This document shows positions 42,732-52,711 of a stretch of 60,261 nucleotides of DNA, piece by piece. The stretch is taken from contig JAGNXB010000014.1 in the NCBI GenBank assembly GCA_017985675.1, positions 1 through 60,261 of the forward strand. Direction: 5' to 3'. Made by a program: the position numbers and the translations under genes. This stretch comes from Saprospiraceae bacterium (GTDB lineage Bacteria; Bacteroidota; Bacteroidia; Chitinophagales; Saprospiraceae). Numbering within the stretch: the first letter of the stretch is position 1; the number at the start of each line of letters is the position of its first letter. The notes below the pieces were generated by a model. That model was given only the letters and a program-made list of their open reading frames with translations, ran no database searches and was not told where the DNA came from.

Positions 42732-44027
42732 ATGGACGAAGCAATTGGATTTCAGCACTTGCCTAGTGGAAAAATTCTTGACAGCATCTTTGCCACGGCT
42801 ATTGACTGTATGATCGTCATAGATTCATTTGGCAAGATCATGATGGTCAATGGGGCAGCCGTCAGTCTTTTTGGATATGAAAAAGAGGAACTGGTAGGCC
42901 ACAAGATCAACATGTTAATGCCTGAGCCCCATCACTCACAACATGATCACTACTTAAAAAATTATAAGGAAACGGGCCAGGCAAAGATCATTGGTAAAGG
43001 CAGGGAGGAATGGGGCAAACGCAAGGATGGCAGTCTTTTTCCCATGCGATTATCCGTTACCCGGATGGAGATCAATGGCGTTTTACTCTTTACAGGTATT
43101 ATTCATGACCGAACGGACCTAAGAGCTGCTGAGGCTGAGATTGAGCGTATGAACCGCGAACTGGAGCGCAAAGTCGTCCAACGCACCCTTGAACTTGAGG
43201 AAAAACACGCCCAACTCATTGAAATTAACCACGCATTGAACCGTGAGATCAATGAGCGGGAACAAATGGAGCTTATCCTCAGGGACAACCAAAAAGAATT
43301 GCAGGCCGCATTAGAAAAGGAAAAGGAGCTGAATGAGCTTAAAAGCCGGTTTGTATCTATGGCATCCCATGAGTTTCGTACACCGCTTAGTACCATCCTT
43401 TCTTCCGCCGGTCTGATCACACGTTACCCTGAAGAGCTGCAACAATCCCAACGTATCCGCCATGTAGACCGCATTAAATCTGCTGTCAGTTTGCTGACTG
43501 GCATACTGGATGATTTTCTTTCCCTGGCCAAACTTGAAGAAGGACGTATTTCTTTTAATAGCGAGGCATTTTCCTTGCGTGACCTGGCGGATGAGGTAGT
43601 GGAAGAATTGAAACCTAACTTGAAACCAGGCCAATCCATCCAATTTGATGATAAATTAACCTCCGATCAGTTAATCCAAGACAGGAACCTGCTTAAACAC
43701 ATGCTTTATAATTTATTGTCAAATGCCATAAAGTACTCACCTGAACAAAAACCAATCACCCTGCGCTGCCAGACAGATGGACCATTTATTCTTTTGGATG
43801 TTGAAGACCAAGGCATTGGTATTCCCATACAGGACCAACATCGGCTTTTTACACGTTTTTTCCGGGCAAAAAATGCCATGAATATCCAGGGGACCGGATT
43901 GGGCTTGAATATTGTCAGACATTATGTGACGTTGATGGGTGGTGAAATTGATTTTACATCATCCGAAGGCAAAGGCTCTGTCTTCAATGTTCGGATTCCG
44001 GCAGAACAGCAGGTGAATAATGATTAG
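42732..44027 (+). CDS. FixL-like PAS sensor histidine kinase
   Basis: 431 residues, soluble. A single PAS domain (~15-130): LMPEPHHSQHDHYLKNY then KIIGKGREEWGKRKDGSLFPM. Compared with B. japonicum FixL, His71 aligns with heme ligand His200, Ile86 with Ile215 and Arg91 with Arg220, whereas Arg206 is Asn77, so a heme-based oxygen sensor is possible. A coiled coil (~131-205) leads to the kinase: H box MASHEFRTPLST with phosphoacceptor His213, N box LSNAIKYSP, G boxes DQGIGIP and GTGLGLNIVRHYV. 52 bases before the receiver-CRP gene, its likely partner. Confidence 0.88.
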   Translation: MDEAIGFQHLPSGKILDSIFATAIDCMIVIDSFGKIMMVNGAAVSLFGYEKEELVGHKINMLMPEPHHSQHDHYLKNYKETGQAKIIGKGREEWGKRKDGSLFPMRLSVTRMEINGVLLFTGIIHDRTDLRAAEAEIERMNRELERKVVQRTLELEEKHAQLIEINHALNREINEREQMELILRDNQKELQAALEKEKELNELKSRFVSMASHEFRTPLSTILSSAGLITRYPEELQQSQRIRHVDRIKSAVSLLTGILDDFLSLAKLEEGRISFNSEAFSLRDLADEVVEELKPNLKPGQSIQFDDKLTSDQLIQDRNLLKHMLYNLLSNAIKYSPEQKPITLRCQTDGPFILLDVEDQGIGIPIQDQHRLFTRFFRAKNAMNIQGTGLGLNIVRHYVTLMGGEIDFTSSEGKGSVFNVRIPAEQQVNND

Positions 44028-44078
44028 CCTTTCCTGAGGTTATTCCGATGAAGGTCGTATTTTCGGCCTTAATTGGCT

Positions 44079-45143
44079 ATGATGATGAAAAAGATTCTGA
44101 TTATTGAGGACAATCCTGATGTCCGGGAAAATCTCGCTGAAATCCTCACCCTCTCCGGTTTTGAAGCGGTGACGGCTGAAAATGGCAAAATTGGCGTGGA
44201 TTTAGCACAAAAAAATAAACCCGACCTGATCTTATGTGATGTCATGATGCCTGAATTGGATGGCTTCGGCGTATTACACATTTTATCCAAAAGTGCTGAA
44301 ACCTCCGCGATTCCATTTATTTTTCTGACGGCTAAAACGGAACGGAGCGATATCCGAAAAGGAATGAATCTCGGAGCAGATGATTATATTTCCAAGCCGT
44401 TTGATGATGTCGAATTGCTGGAGGCAATTGAAACCCGGTTGCGAAAAAGTGAAAAAATTCAACGGGATTATACGCGGGATGCGAATGGGATCCAGGCATT
44501 CATTGATGAGGCCCGGGGGCATGCCAATCTCCTCGATTTGTCGCATGAACAGGGATTGCGGATCTTAAAAGCCAAGGAGCCGCTGTTTCATGAAGGCTCT
44601 TATCCCCGCCAGGTATATTTGGTGGAAAAAGGGCGAATCAAGGTATTCAAAGCCAGTGAGGATGGTCGGGAACTCATCGTTCAGGTAGCAGTGCCCGGCG
44701 AATTCATCGGCTATATGGAATTGCTGAATGACACGCCCTATATGACATCCGCTATGGCGCTGGAGGATACTGAGGTTTATTACATACCGCGCGAAGATTT
44801 CCTTAGACTGCTCCATCAAAATCACGATGTGTCCGCACGCCTGATTAAAATGCTGGCGCGCAATCTTTCTGATCAGGAAGAAAATCTCATTCGGATTGCC
44901 TACCACTCTGTTCGTAAAAGGGTAGCTGATGCCTTGTTGGATTTGCATCAGAAGTATAAAAAGGATAATGCTCAGGATGTACCAATTGCCATGATGCGAC
45001 AGGATCTGGCACAGATCATTGGTACAGCAAAAGAAACCCTGATCCGAACACTTTCTGATTTCAGAGAAGAAGGATTGATAAAAATTGAGGACAATTCCAT
45101 CATCATTCTCAACCACGATAAATTGCGCACACTGCCGAACTAA
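44079..45143 (+). CDS. Receiver-CRP/FNR fusion transcription regulator
   Basis: 354 residues from the first ATG at 44079 (a TTG at 44073 and ATGs at 44082/44085 are alternatives). Receiver domain at ~3-125: Glu10-Asp11, phosphoacceptor Asp54 (LILCDVMMPELDG), Thr in FLTAKTE, Lys in YISKPFD. Then a cNMP-binding-like domain (~150-265; EPLFHEGSYPRQVYLVEKGRIKVFKASEDGRELIV, PGEFIGYMELL) and a Crp helix-turn-helix (~275-350; IAMMRQDLAQIIGTAKETLIRTLSDFREEGLI). It thus merges FixJ-like phosphorelay input with a FixK/CRP-type output. No Fe-S cysteines at the N-terminus of the sensory domain are visible. Partner of the FixL-like kinase. Confidence 0.9.
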   Translation: MMMKKILIIEDNPDVRENLAEILTLSGFEAVTAENGKIGVDLAQKNKPDLILCDVMMPELDGFGVLHILSKSAETSAIPFIFLTAKTERSDIRKGMNLGADDYISKPFDDVELLEAIETRLRKSEKIQRDYTRDANGIQAFIDEARGHANLLDLSHEQGLRILKAKEPLFHEGSYPRQVYLVEKGRIKVFKASEDGRELIVQVAVPGEFIGYMELLNDTPYMTSAMALEDTEVYYIPREDFLRLLHQNHDVSARLIKMLARNLSDQEENLIRIAYHSVRKRVADALLDLHQKYKKDNAQDVPIAMMRQDLAQIIGTAKETLIRTLSDFREEGLIKIEDNSIIILNHDKLRTLPN

Positions 45144-45245
45144 AGGCACAACCGCAAATCAATTTTCGCTCCCACGTATTGCATCAAGATGTGGACCACC
45201 ACCTGGAAAAAATTGATCTGTGCCTATTTTTCCGGTACTGACAAG

Positions 45246-47153
45246 TCAGGATTTCGAAGCGCCTCTTCTGATTTCTTCTACAATTTCTGGATTCAACAGT
45301 GTTGATGTATCGCCCAGATCGGAAATGTCTGCGGCAGCAATTTTTCGCAGGATGCGCCGCATGATTTTACCTGAACGTGTTTTTGGCAGTCCGCTGACGA
45401 CCTGAATGATGTCTGGCCTGGCAATCGGGCCCAGCTTTCGCGTTACAATTTCATTGACTTCCTGGCGGAACGTATCCTGATTATGCACAACCTCCCTCGT
45501 TATGACATAGGCGTATATACCCTGCCCTTTGATAGGATGAGGATAACCAACGACCGCCGACTCTACAACTAAAGGGTGTGCATTAATGACATTTTCAACT
45601 TCGGCTGTTCCGATCCGGTGACCGGATATTTTTAACACATCATCTACCCTGCCTATAATCCGGTATGTCCCATCGGCATCTCGATGCGCCCCATCCCCTG
45701 AAAAATAAAGATCAGGATACACTGAGAAATAAGTGGTCCGACAACGTTCATGATTCCCAAATGTGGTACGCAACATGCCCGGCCAGGGGAAGGAAATGCA
45801 TAACAAACCTTCAACATCATTGCCCTCAAGCAAATTACCCGAAGGATCTACCAGGCAGAGCTGCACGCCTGGCAGCGGTGTCATAGCATAACCCGGTTTC
45901 TGGGGCGACACATTCGGAATGGGACTGATCATTATTCCCCCGGTCTCCGTTTGCCACCAGGTATCCACAATAGGTATCTTACCCCGTCCAATAAGGTTGT
46001 GATACCAATGCCATGCTTCCTCGTTGATGGGTTCACCTACCGAACCCAATACTTTTAAGCTGGAAAAATCATGACCCTGTACCCATTGGTCTCCCTGTGC
46101 CATCAAAGCACGTATGGCGGTAGGTGCCGTATAAAACTGGTTGACCTTGTGTTTTTCAATGATTTGCCAGAAACGGGATGGATCAGGGTATGTGGGTACA
46201 CCTTCAAAGAGCATCGTCGTAGCACCAGCAAGTAATGGCCCGTAAAGAATGTAGGTATGACCAGTAATCCAGCCGATATCCGCAGTACAACAATAGATGT
46301 CCGGCTCATCATACTGGAAGACCTGCATAAACGTATACCACGCAAAAACCATGTAACCCCCAATGGTGTGTACGACGCCCTTCGGTTTACCTGTAGAACC
46401 GGATGTATATAAAATGAACAACATATCTTCGCTATCCATCATCTCAGCAGGGCAAGTATCCGGTTGGTCCTCAATAACATCATGCATCCAAACATCACGA
46501 CCCTCCACCCAATTCACCGGTGAGCCCGTATTTTTATATACCAACACATGCGAAACGGTGGGACAACCCATCGCCAAAGCCTCATCGACTACAGACTTCA
46601 CGGGAATTTGCTTGGGACCGCGTTTATTGTAATCTGCACAGATGACCATTTTACATGCCGAATCATGGACGCGATCAGCCAGCGCATTGGCAGAGAACCC
46701 CGCAAATACAACCGAATGAACAGCGCCAATACGCGCACACGCCAATAGCCCTATTGCCAGCTCGGGCACCATAGGCATATAAAAACAAATCCGGTCTCCC
46801 TTGCCTATACCCATGGCTTTCAAGGCATTTGCCATCCGGCATACCTCGTGGTATAGCGCACGATAGGTAATGCGCCTGACCGTCTCTGTTGGATCATTCG
46901 GTTCCCAGAGGATAGCCACCTTATCACCTCTTTTTTCTAAATGCCGATCCAGACAATTGACCGTAATGTTCAATTGGGCACCTTTAAACCACTGAATCTT
47001 TGGCTCTGAGAAGTTCCATTCCAGTACTTTATCCCATGGTTTATGCCATTCAAATTCACCGGCGATCTCAGCCCAAAACCCTTCCGGGTCTTCAACACTC
47101 TGTCGATAGGCTGCCTGATACTGTGCTTGATCTTTAATAAGTAATTGTTTCAT
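45246..47153 (-). CDS. acs: Acetyl-CoA synthetase
   Basis: 635 residues, full-length AMP-forming acetate:CoA ligase. ILYTSGSTGKPKGVVHT is the P-loop-like A3 motif, DTWWQTETGGIMIS the A5 motif, YFSGDGAHRDADGTYRIIGRVDDVLKISGHRIGTAEVE the A7/A8 region, and PKTRSGKIMRRIL contains the regulatory and catalytic Lys. The N-terminus has the ACAS_N segment WFKGAQLNITVNCLDRHLE. It activates acetate for the TCA cycle/glyoxylate route. It is convergent with the regulator gene. A promoter-like TACATTAG is at 47174-47181 on the minus strand. Confidence 0.96.
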   Translation of the reverse strand: MKQLLIKDQAQYQAAYRQSVEDPEGFWAEIAGEFEWHKPWDKVLEWNFSEPKIQWFKGAQLNITVNCLDRHLEKRGDKVAILWEPNDPTETVRRITYRALYHEVCRMANALKAMGIGKGDRICFYMPMVPELAIGLLACARIGAVHSVVFAGFSANALADRVHDSACKMVICADYNKRGPKQIPVKSVVDEALAMGCPTVSHVLVYKNTGSPVNWVEGRDVWMHDVIEDQPDTCPAEMMDSEDMLFILYTSGSTGKPKGVVHTIGGYMVFAWYTFMQVFQYDEPDIYCCTADIGWITGHTYILYGPLLAGATTMLFEGVPTYPDPSRFWQIIEKHKVNQFYTAPTAIRALMAQGDQWVQGHDFSSLKVLGSVGEPINEEAWHWYHNLIGRGKIPIVDTWWQTETGGIMISPIPNVSPQKPGYAMTPLPGVQLCLVDPSGNLLEGNDVEGLLCISFPWPGMLRTTFGNHERCRTTYFSVYPDLYFSGDGAHRDADGTYRIIGRVDDVLKISGHRIGTAEVENVINAHPLVVESAVVGYPHPIKGQGIYAYVITREVVHNQDTFRQEVNEIVTRKLGPIARPDIIQVVSGLPKTRSGKIMRRILRKIAAADISDLGDTSTLLNPEIVEEIRRGASKS

Positions 47154-47398
47154 ATCCGCTATTTTGCGAGGAACTAATGTAACAACTTAATTGAAGATTA
47201 ATCTGAGTTTTAAGCTACTTCGATGTTAAATCATCGGATCCCTTTAGCCACGTTCAGCATTTCATCGCTTTCTACCGGACTAGATCAAACTATTTTAAAA
47301 CACCTGTTTTAGGATTGATCGTTGTATCAATTACTTGAAACCTACAACAGTGCAAGGCGTATAATGCCCAGGGATATCCTGCTCTGCCGGAGCCCTTG

Positions 47399-47406
47399 TA
47401 TATTTG
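47399..47406 (+). promoter_or_regulatory. Bacteroidota -7 box (TATATTTG) for glyS
   Basis: Exact TAnnTTTG match 33 bases before the glycyl-tRNA synthetase ATG at 47439. Confidence 0.6.
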
Positions 47407-47438
47407 CGCCTGATTCATATCCATTTTAGATTATTACC

Positions 47439-49001
47439 ATGTCACAAAACCAGGAAGACCGGTTCAAAAAGATTGTTTCCCATTGCAAAGAATATGGGTT
47501 TGTTTATCCTTCTAGTGAGATCTACGATGGCCTTAGTGCTGTTTATGATTACGGACCTTTTGGCGTTGAACTGAAAAACAATATCAAACAATACTGGTGG
47601 CAGGCTATGGTGCAAATGCATGATAATATCACCGGACTGGATGCGGCGATCTTTATGCACCCCAAAACCTGGAAAGCATCGGGCCACGTCGATGCATTTA
47701 ACGATCCACTCGTCGACAATAAAGACTCCAAAAAACGCTACCGTGCAGATGTGCTGATCGAAAACCACATCGAAAAAATAGAAGCCAAAGCAGACAAAGA
47801 AATACGAAAGGCTGCAGAACGATTTGGGGAACAATTTAATGAAACCGTCTATCGTGAAACCAATCCCCGTGTAGCAGGATACCTTGCTGAAATAAATGCG
47901 ATCAGCCAACGCCTGGCCACGTGCATGTCAGCTGGTGATATGGAGGGATTAAAGGCCCTGATCGATGAACTGGAGATTGCAGATCCGGAGACGGGTTCCC
48001 GCAACTGGACAGAGGTGCGGCAGTTCAATCTCATGTTTAATACCCAATTGGGCAATATCGCCGGAGAAGAAGGAAAGCTATACCTCCGCCCTGAAACAGC
48101 ACAAGGCATATTTGTCAATTTCCTTAACGTCCAAAAAACGACACGCCAAAAGATACCCTTTGGAATTGCACAGATAGGCAAAGCATTTCGAAATGAGATT
48201 GTTGCAAGACAATTTATATTCCGTATGCGGGAATTCGAACAAATGGAGATGCAATTTTTTGTTCGCCCAGGTACAGAGATGACTTTTTATGAATTTTGGA
48301 AAGAAGCTCGCATGAAGTGGCACTTGGCCCTGGGCACACCGAGTACACATCTGAAATTTAAGGAACATGACAACCTGGCGCATTATGCCAATGCCGCAGT
48401 CGATATCCAGTTCGAATTCCCATTTGGCTTCAGAGAACTGGAAGGTATTCACAGCAGGACGGATTTTGACCTGACGAGCCATGCCAACTTATCGGGTAAA
48501 AAACTGCAATATTTCGATCCGGAGCTCAATGAAAATTATATTCCTTACGTCGTTGAAACATCCATTGGTTGTGACCGGATGTTCCTCGCCATGATCAGCG
48601 AGGCTTATGAAGAGGAGACCGTTCCTGATGCGGATGGCAAAGACTCCACACGTATTGTATTAAAGCTCCATCCAGCTCTGGCACCTGTGAAGTGTGCCAT
48701 CCTGCCTCTGGTAAAAAACAAGGAAGAATTAACGGATAAAGCGGAAGCCGTTTTTAATGAATTACGACTACATTTCCCCTGCCAATATGACGAAAAGGAC
48801 GCTATTGGCCGCCGGTACCGTAGGCAAGATGCTATTGGTACCCCATACTGTGTGACAATAGACTTCCAGACACTTGAGGACAATACGGTAACTATCAGGG
48901 ATCGGGACACCCTGGTCCAGGATCGCATTGCCATAGCGGACATAGCTGCCAGGGTAAGGACTCGCACCGATTTGGTAGAACTCCTGCGCACCCTGGCCTA
49001 G
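47439..49001 (+). CDS. glyS: Glycyl-tRNA synthetase, alpha2 eukaryote-like type
   Basis: 520 residues of the dimeric class II GlyRS. Motifs: YGFVYPSSEIYDGLSAVYDYGPFGVELKNNIK at the N-terminus, class II motif 2 around FRNEIVARQFIFRMREFEQMEMQFFV, RPETAQGIFVNF for glycyl-adenylate binding, and motif 3 PYVVETSIGCDRMF. The anticodon domain is at ~405-515 (VKCAILPLVKN...). This single-chain form, not the alpha2beta2 form, is the rule in Bacteroidota. Own promoter upstream and strong terminator downstream. Confidence 0.96.
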   Translation: MSQNQEDRFKKIVSHCKEYGFVYPSSEIYDGLSAVYDYGPFGVELKNNIKQYWWQAMVQMHDNITGLDAAIFMHPKTWKASGHVDAFNDPLVDNKDSKKRYRADVLIENHIEKIEAKADKEIRKAAERFGEQFNETVYRETNPRVAGYLAEINAISQRLATCMSAGDMEGLKALIDELEIADPETGSRNWTEVRQFNLMFNTQLGNIAGEEGKLYLRPETAQGIFVNFLNVQKTTRQKIPFGIAQIGKAFRNEIVARQFIFRMREFEQMEMQFFVRPGTEMTFYEFWKEARMKWHLALGTPSTHLKFKEHDNLAHYANAAVDIQFEFPFGFRELEGIHSRTDFDLTSHANLSGKKLQYFDPELNENYIPYVVETSIGCDRMFLAMISEAYEEETVPDADGKDSTRIVLKLHPALAPVKCAILPLVKNKEELTDKAEAVFNELRLHFPCQYDEKDAIGRRYRRQDAIGTPYCVTIDFQTLEDNTVTIRDRDTLVQDRIAIADIAARVRTRTDLVELLRTLA

Positions 49002-49031
49002 TAGGAATAAGTTTTTCGGTTTGCCCATAAT

Positions 49032-49074
49032 AAAAACGACAGCTTATCTTTTGAATAAGCTGTCGTTTTTTATT
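49032..49074. terminator. Bidirectional terminator between glyS and the T9SS protein
   Basis: 16-bp perfect stem: 49032-49047 pairs with 49055-49070 (aaaaacgacagcttat against its complement) around a 7-base loop, with A-run on the left and T-run on the right. Serves the convergent glyS and the minus-strand gene ending at 49087. Confidence 0.93.
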
Positions 49075-49086
49075 TGAAGCAGACGA

Positions 49087-50508
49087 TTAGTCTTTTATAA
49101 TGACAAGGGGGCGTTGCACAAGGCCATCAGCCCAGCGGATGCAAGTCATATATGTACCCCCGGGCAACGACGGCAAGTCAATTAATTGTTGTGCAACGGT
49201 CTCATATACCAGCTTGCCTTCCAGGTCAAACAACTGGAACTGCGCACCTGCTGGTAAATCCCAACCTTGCAAATGGACCCTGCCTCGATTTGGGTTAGGA
49301 AAAACGCGCAGCGTTTCACCCTCCACAGGGTTGGACGTTGCTGTAGACAGGGAGGCTGTTCGTGCAAAAACACCCTGAAACGGGAAGGACAATAAGGTGC
49401 CGCTAAAGGCAAATTGAGGCTCGTTGTTCTCCTCAAAAAAGACACCGCTATTAAATAATCCCTGATTAGGTATTTGAAACTCATCCCGAATCGACAGATT
49501 GTTGTTCACGACTAATCCCCATGGATTCTCCGAAAACCCATCTGTCGCTTGCATACCAGAAATCAGGATTTTGTTTTGGTCAATCACTTGTAAGTCTCTG
49601 GCAAAATCATCACCCGTACCGCCATAGTTTGCCTCAATCTTGATCGCGCCATTTAATGGATTAATTTTCGCAACCATAAGTTGCTGACCGTTACCGACTA
49701 CTTTGGTCCCGGCTATAATCAAATCCCCATCAGGAAGCCGACCTATTGATCGTGCGGATTGTTCCAATAATGTTTGTGCATCAAAATGCTCATTGGACCA
49801 TAATGACGTTAATGCGCTATTTGTGCCAATTAACCTTACTCCGGAAGAAACCGGAACGCTAATTTGATAGGAAGTGCCGGCAAGGACAAATCCACCACCG
49901 GGCAATTCTGCGATGTCGTAGGCAATTTCGTTTAGTTTCTTTTGGGTAAAAAACTGGAATACAGATGTTGTGTAGTTGGCATCAAGGATGTAGGCCACCA
50001 TTGAATTACCTGTTACATTACCCTGTGTAATTGTCCGTGTGCCCACCACGGCATATCGGTTGCCGCTGATTTTACGAATGCGATGGGCATCGGCGTCGTT
50101 ATTAGTAGGGCCCAGGGTCTTCAACACGCCTGAGAGTTCGCCCGTCGCAGTGAGCTCCTGCACCGCAATTTTGCGCGCATCATCGCCCAAACGACAAGTC
50201 ACACAATACCCTACAGCCAGGTATTTCCCGTTTAGTTCGATGACATCCCTAAAGGCTTGCTCTGACCCAAAAGCATGCGTTTTTTCCCACAGAATATTTC
50301 CGCATTCGTCTACTTTCATGACGAGTGCATCGGTGTTTTTTTGACCAGCGAGCAGGAAATTATTATCTGAGGTACGTATGATGCGATGGATGAGGACGTC
50401 ATCCAAACTCATGCCGTAAGTGACCACTTTTTCTTCACAGTTTTGTGAAAAGGCAATGGGAAGGAATAATGCTATTCCAAAAAAGGAGAATAAAAATTTC
50501 ATAGACAA
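49087..50508 (-). CDS. Secreted beta-propeller-like protein with T9SS sorting domain
   Basis: 473 residues. Signal peptide to ~21. Repeated units of ~50 residues with a pattern such as IIRTSDNNFLLAGQKNTDALVMKVDECGNILWEK, IAELPGGGFVLAGTSYQ and IGRLPDGDLIIAGTKVVGN resemble the blade repeats of Bacteroidetes delta-60-type propellers. Residues ~398-473 are a T9SS type A tail: LRVFPNPNRGRVHLQGWDL, AQFQLFDLEGKLVYE, LPGGTYMTCIRWADGLVQRPLVIIKD. It should be exported across the outer membrane and anchored or released. Function unknown. Confidence 0.85.
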   Translation of the reverse strand: MSMKFLFSFFGIALFLPIAFSQNCEEKVVTYGMSLDDVLIHRIIRTSDNNFLLAGQKNTDALVMKVDECGNILWEKTHAFGSEQAFRDVIELNGKYLAVGYCVTCRLGDDARKIAVQELTATGELSGVLKTLGPTNNDADAHRIRKISGNRYAVVGTRTITQGNVTGNSMVAYILDANYTTSVFQFFTQKKLNEIAYDIAELPGGGFVLAGTSYQISVPVSSGVRLIGTNSALTSLWSNEHFDAQTLLEQSARSIGRLPDGDLIIAGTKVVGNGQQLMVAKINPLNGAIKIEANYGGTGDDFARDLQVIDQNKILISGMQATDGFSENPWGLVVNNNLSIRDEFQIPNQGLFNSGVFFEENNEPQFAFSGTLLSFPFQGVFARTASLSTATSNPVEGETLRVFPNPNRGRVHLQGWDLPAGAQFQLFDLEGKLVYETVAQQLIDLPSLPGGTYMTCIRWADGLVQRPLVIIKD

Positions 50509-50563
50509 TGCTGATATGAGGGAAAGGAATAATGTGAGCTACGGATCAAAAACCACACCAAAT

Positions 50564-52711
50564 TTAGCCATTCTTAGGGTGTACCAGCGTCATTTCATCG
50601 ACAATATGTCGCGCACCAGCAAATTTGTCAATTATAAACAAAATATAGCGGGCATCTAACATGATATTCCTGCAAATAGAAGGATCAAAGTTGAGGTCAC
50701 TCATTGTGCCTTCCCATACCCGATCAAAATTGAGACCGATGAGATTGCCATGTGCATCAATAACGGGGCTACCGGAATTGCCGTTGGTAGTATGGTTTGA
50801 CCCTATAAAACATACAGGCATTTTATCGCCTTCACCATACGGACCATAGTCTTTGTTTTTCTCCAGTTCAAGTAATCGGGCGGGCACATCAAATTCATAA
50901 TCACCCGGAATATACTTTTGCACGACACCAGAAAGCCATGTTTGGGCTTCATACTGCGGCACCCCTGCGGGCTGATATCCTTCTATTTTGCCATAGGTTA
51001 CACGCAAAGTGCCATTTGCATCAGGATAGGCACTTTCCTGGGGCATAATCTCCATTTTTGCCGCCATGAATAAACGCATTTGTGTGTCAATTCGACGCTG
51101 TAAGACAGCCATTGGTTTGGCTACACGCGTTATATAATCTTCCTGAAGTATGTTATACAATCGGATCATTGGATCTTTAGCAAGTGTAGCAATGACGACG
51201 GCAACAGAATCCCGGAGCAGATTCGTCACCGATTCACCTTGCGGAAGCATACTTTGGCCGAAAAGCAAAGCTGTATTTGACGATGCCCGATCGCCTGAGA
51301 AGTCGTTAAAGATGCGTTCATGGGCACGGGATCGATCACCTTTAGCAGCATACATCCGCATGAGAGCGGTGAATACCAGTTGATCAAGGTCGGCCCTATA
51401 TCCCTTGTAAAAACCTTCCAGCCCCGGCAACACTTTTTGCAAATAATCCTGATACCCTGCCGTACCGTTTTCTGCGTACCGTTGCGCAAGAGTAGATAAT
51501 ATGCGAGCTGGCGTGAATATTTCGATGTGCCGCAATACAATTTCATTATGATACTGCGCTGCAACTTCGAAAGGCGTTATTTCGGTATTTAACTGATCAA
51601 GATCACGAAGCACATTTTTATAAGCCGGATAATATTCCAGCTGTTCGATCAAATCCAATTCTTCATTGCGTTTTTGCTCTACCGCATTTGTTTGTTCGAG
51701 GCCCTGGTTTTCACCGATCCATTTTTTCCAGTAATTAGCCACACTGGAATATTTGGCGGCATATTGAAGTTTGATGCCGGCATCCGCACGCATGGCTACA
51801 TCTAATATCTGCAGCGCAGTATCACGAATAGCGATACGAGGCGGATTAATTGACCGCTGCACCATTTCCAGTCCTGAAGCCGAAAGGTATTGCTGTGTAC
51901 GGCCAGGAAACCCAAAGACCAAAGTGAAATCTCCCTCACTGACCCCGTCCATGGATACGGGCAGGAAATGATCTGGCTTATAGGGTACATTGTCTGTACT
52001 GTAATTGGCGGGCCGGTTATCCGGCCCGGCATAGATGCGGAAGAGGGCAAAATCGCCTGTGTGTCGTGGCCAAACCCAATTGTCCGTATCTGATCCAAAC
52101 TTGCCAATCGATTCGGGAGGTGTGCCTACCAGGCGGATATCCCGATATGTCAGGGTTATATAGAGCAGGTATTGATTGCCGTAATAAATCGGACGGATGA
52201 AATGTTTTTCATCGGCCTCTTTTTTGATTTGAGGTTCGTATGCCTTTATATTTTTATCAATTTGTGACTGCCGTTCTTCTTCAGTCATTTCGGCAGTGAC
52301 ACCCGCCAAGGCCATTGTCGTGACATCTTCGATCCGACGAATAAGGGTGACCGTCAACCCATTGCTGGGTAGTTCCTTTGTTTTATCTGCGGCCCAAAAA
52401 CCGTTAGCCAGGTAATTTTGAGTTAGGGTACTATGCGATTGGATCTGACCATAAGCACAGTGGTAATTAGTCAGCACTAAAGCATCTTTACTGATAATAC
52501 TGGCGGTACAACCTCCAAAAAGTAAGACGGCATCTTTCAGACTACTTTTATTAACAGAGAATATGTCCTCGGCAGTCATTTTCATGCCCATTTCTTGCAT
52601 GGGACCTTCAATCTGCTTGAGGAGATGAGGCAACCACATCCCTTCATGTGCATGAGCTGTGGTGAAAAATAGGGTTGAAAGAAAAAGGAGATATGTCTTG
52701 CGAAAGATCAT
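50564..52711 (-). CDS. S46 dipeptidyl peptidase, DPP11-like (Asp/Glu-specific)
   Basis: 716 residues from the ATG at 52711 (MIFRKTYLLFLSTLFFTTAHA signal, then EGMWLPHLL, the mature S46 N-terminus); the frame extends to 52867 but that part lies upstream of the promoter box at 52780-52787. Catalytic residues: His in LTNYHCAYGQIQSHS, Ser646 in NGNSGSPV. Arg664, 18 residues after Ser646 in GLNFDRVWEG, occupies the position that is Arg673 in P. gingivalis DPP11 and Gly in DPP7, and predicts preference for Asp/Glu at P1. Acts in the periplasm on oligopeptides. Confidence 0.9.
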   Translation of the reverse strand: MIFRKTYLLFLSTLFFTTAHAHEGMWLPHLLKQIEGPMQEMGMKMTAEDIFSVNKSSLKDAVLLFGGCTASIISKDALVLTNYHCAYGQIQSHSTLTQNYLANGFWAADKTKELPSNGLTVTLIRRIEDVTTMALAGVTAEMTEEERQSQIDKNIKAYEPQIKKEADEKHFIRPIYYGNQYLLYITLTYRDIRLVGTPPESIGKFGSDTDNWVWPRHTGDFALFRIYAGPDNRPANYSTDNVPYKPDHFLPVSMDGVSEGDFTLVFGFPGRTQQYLSASGLEMVQRSINPPRIAIRDTALQILDVAMRADAGIKLQYAAKYSSVANYWKKWIGENQGLEQTNAVEQKRNEELDLIEQLEYYPAYKNVLRDLDQLNTEITPFEVAAQYHNEIVLRHIEIFTPARILSTLAQRYAENGTAGYQDYLQKVLPGLEGFYKGYRADLDQLVFTALMRMYAAKGDRSRAHERIFNDFSGDRASSNTALLFGQSMLPQGESVTNLLRDSVAVVIATLAKDPMIRLYNILQEDYITRVAKPMAVLQRRIDTQMRLFMAAKMEIMPQESAYPDANGTLRVTYGKIEGYQPAGVPQYEAQTWLSGVVQKYIPGDYEFDVPARLLELEKNKDYGPYGEGDKMPVCFIGSNHTTNGNSGSPVIDAHGNLIGLNFDRVWEGTMSDLNFDPSICRNIMLDARYILFIIDKFAGARHIVDEMTLVHPKNG

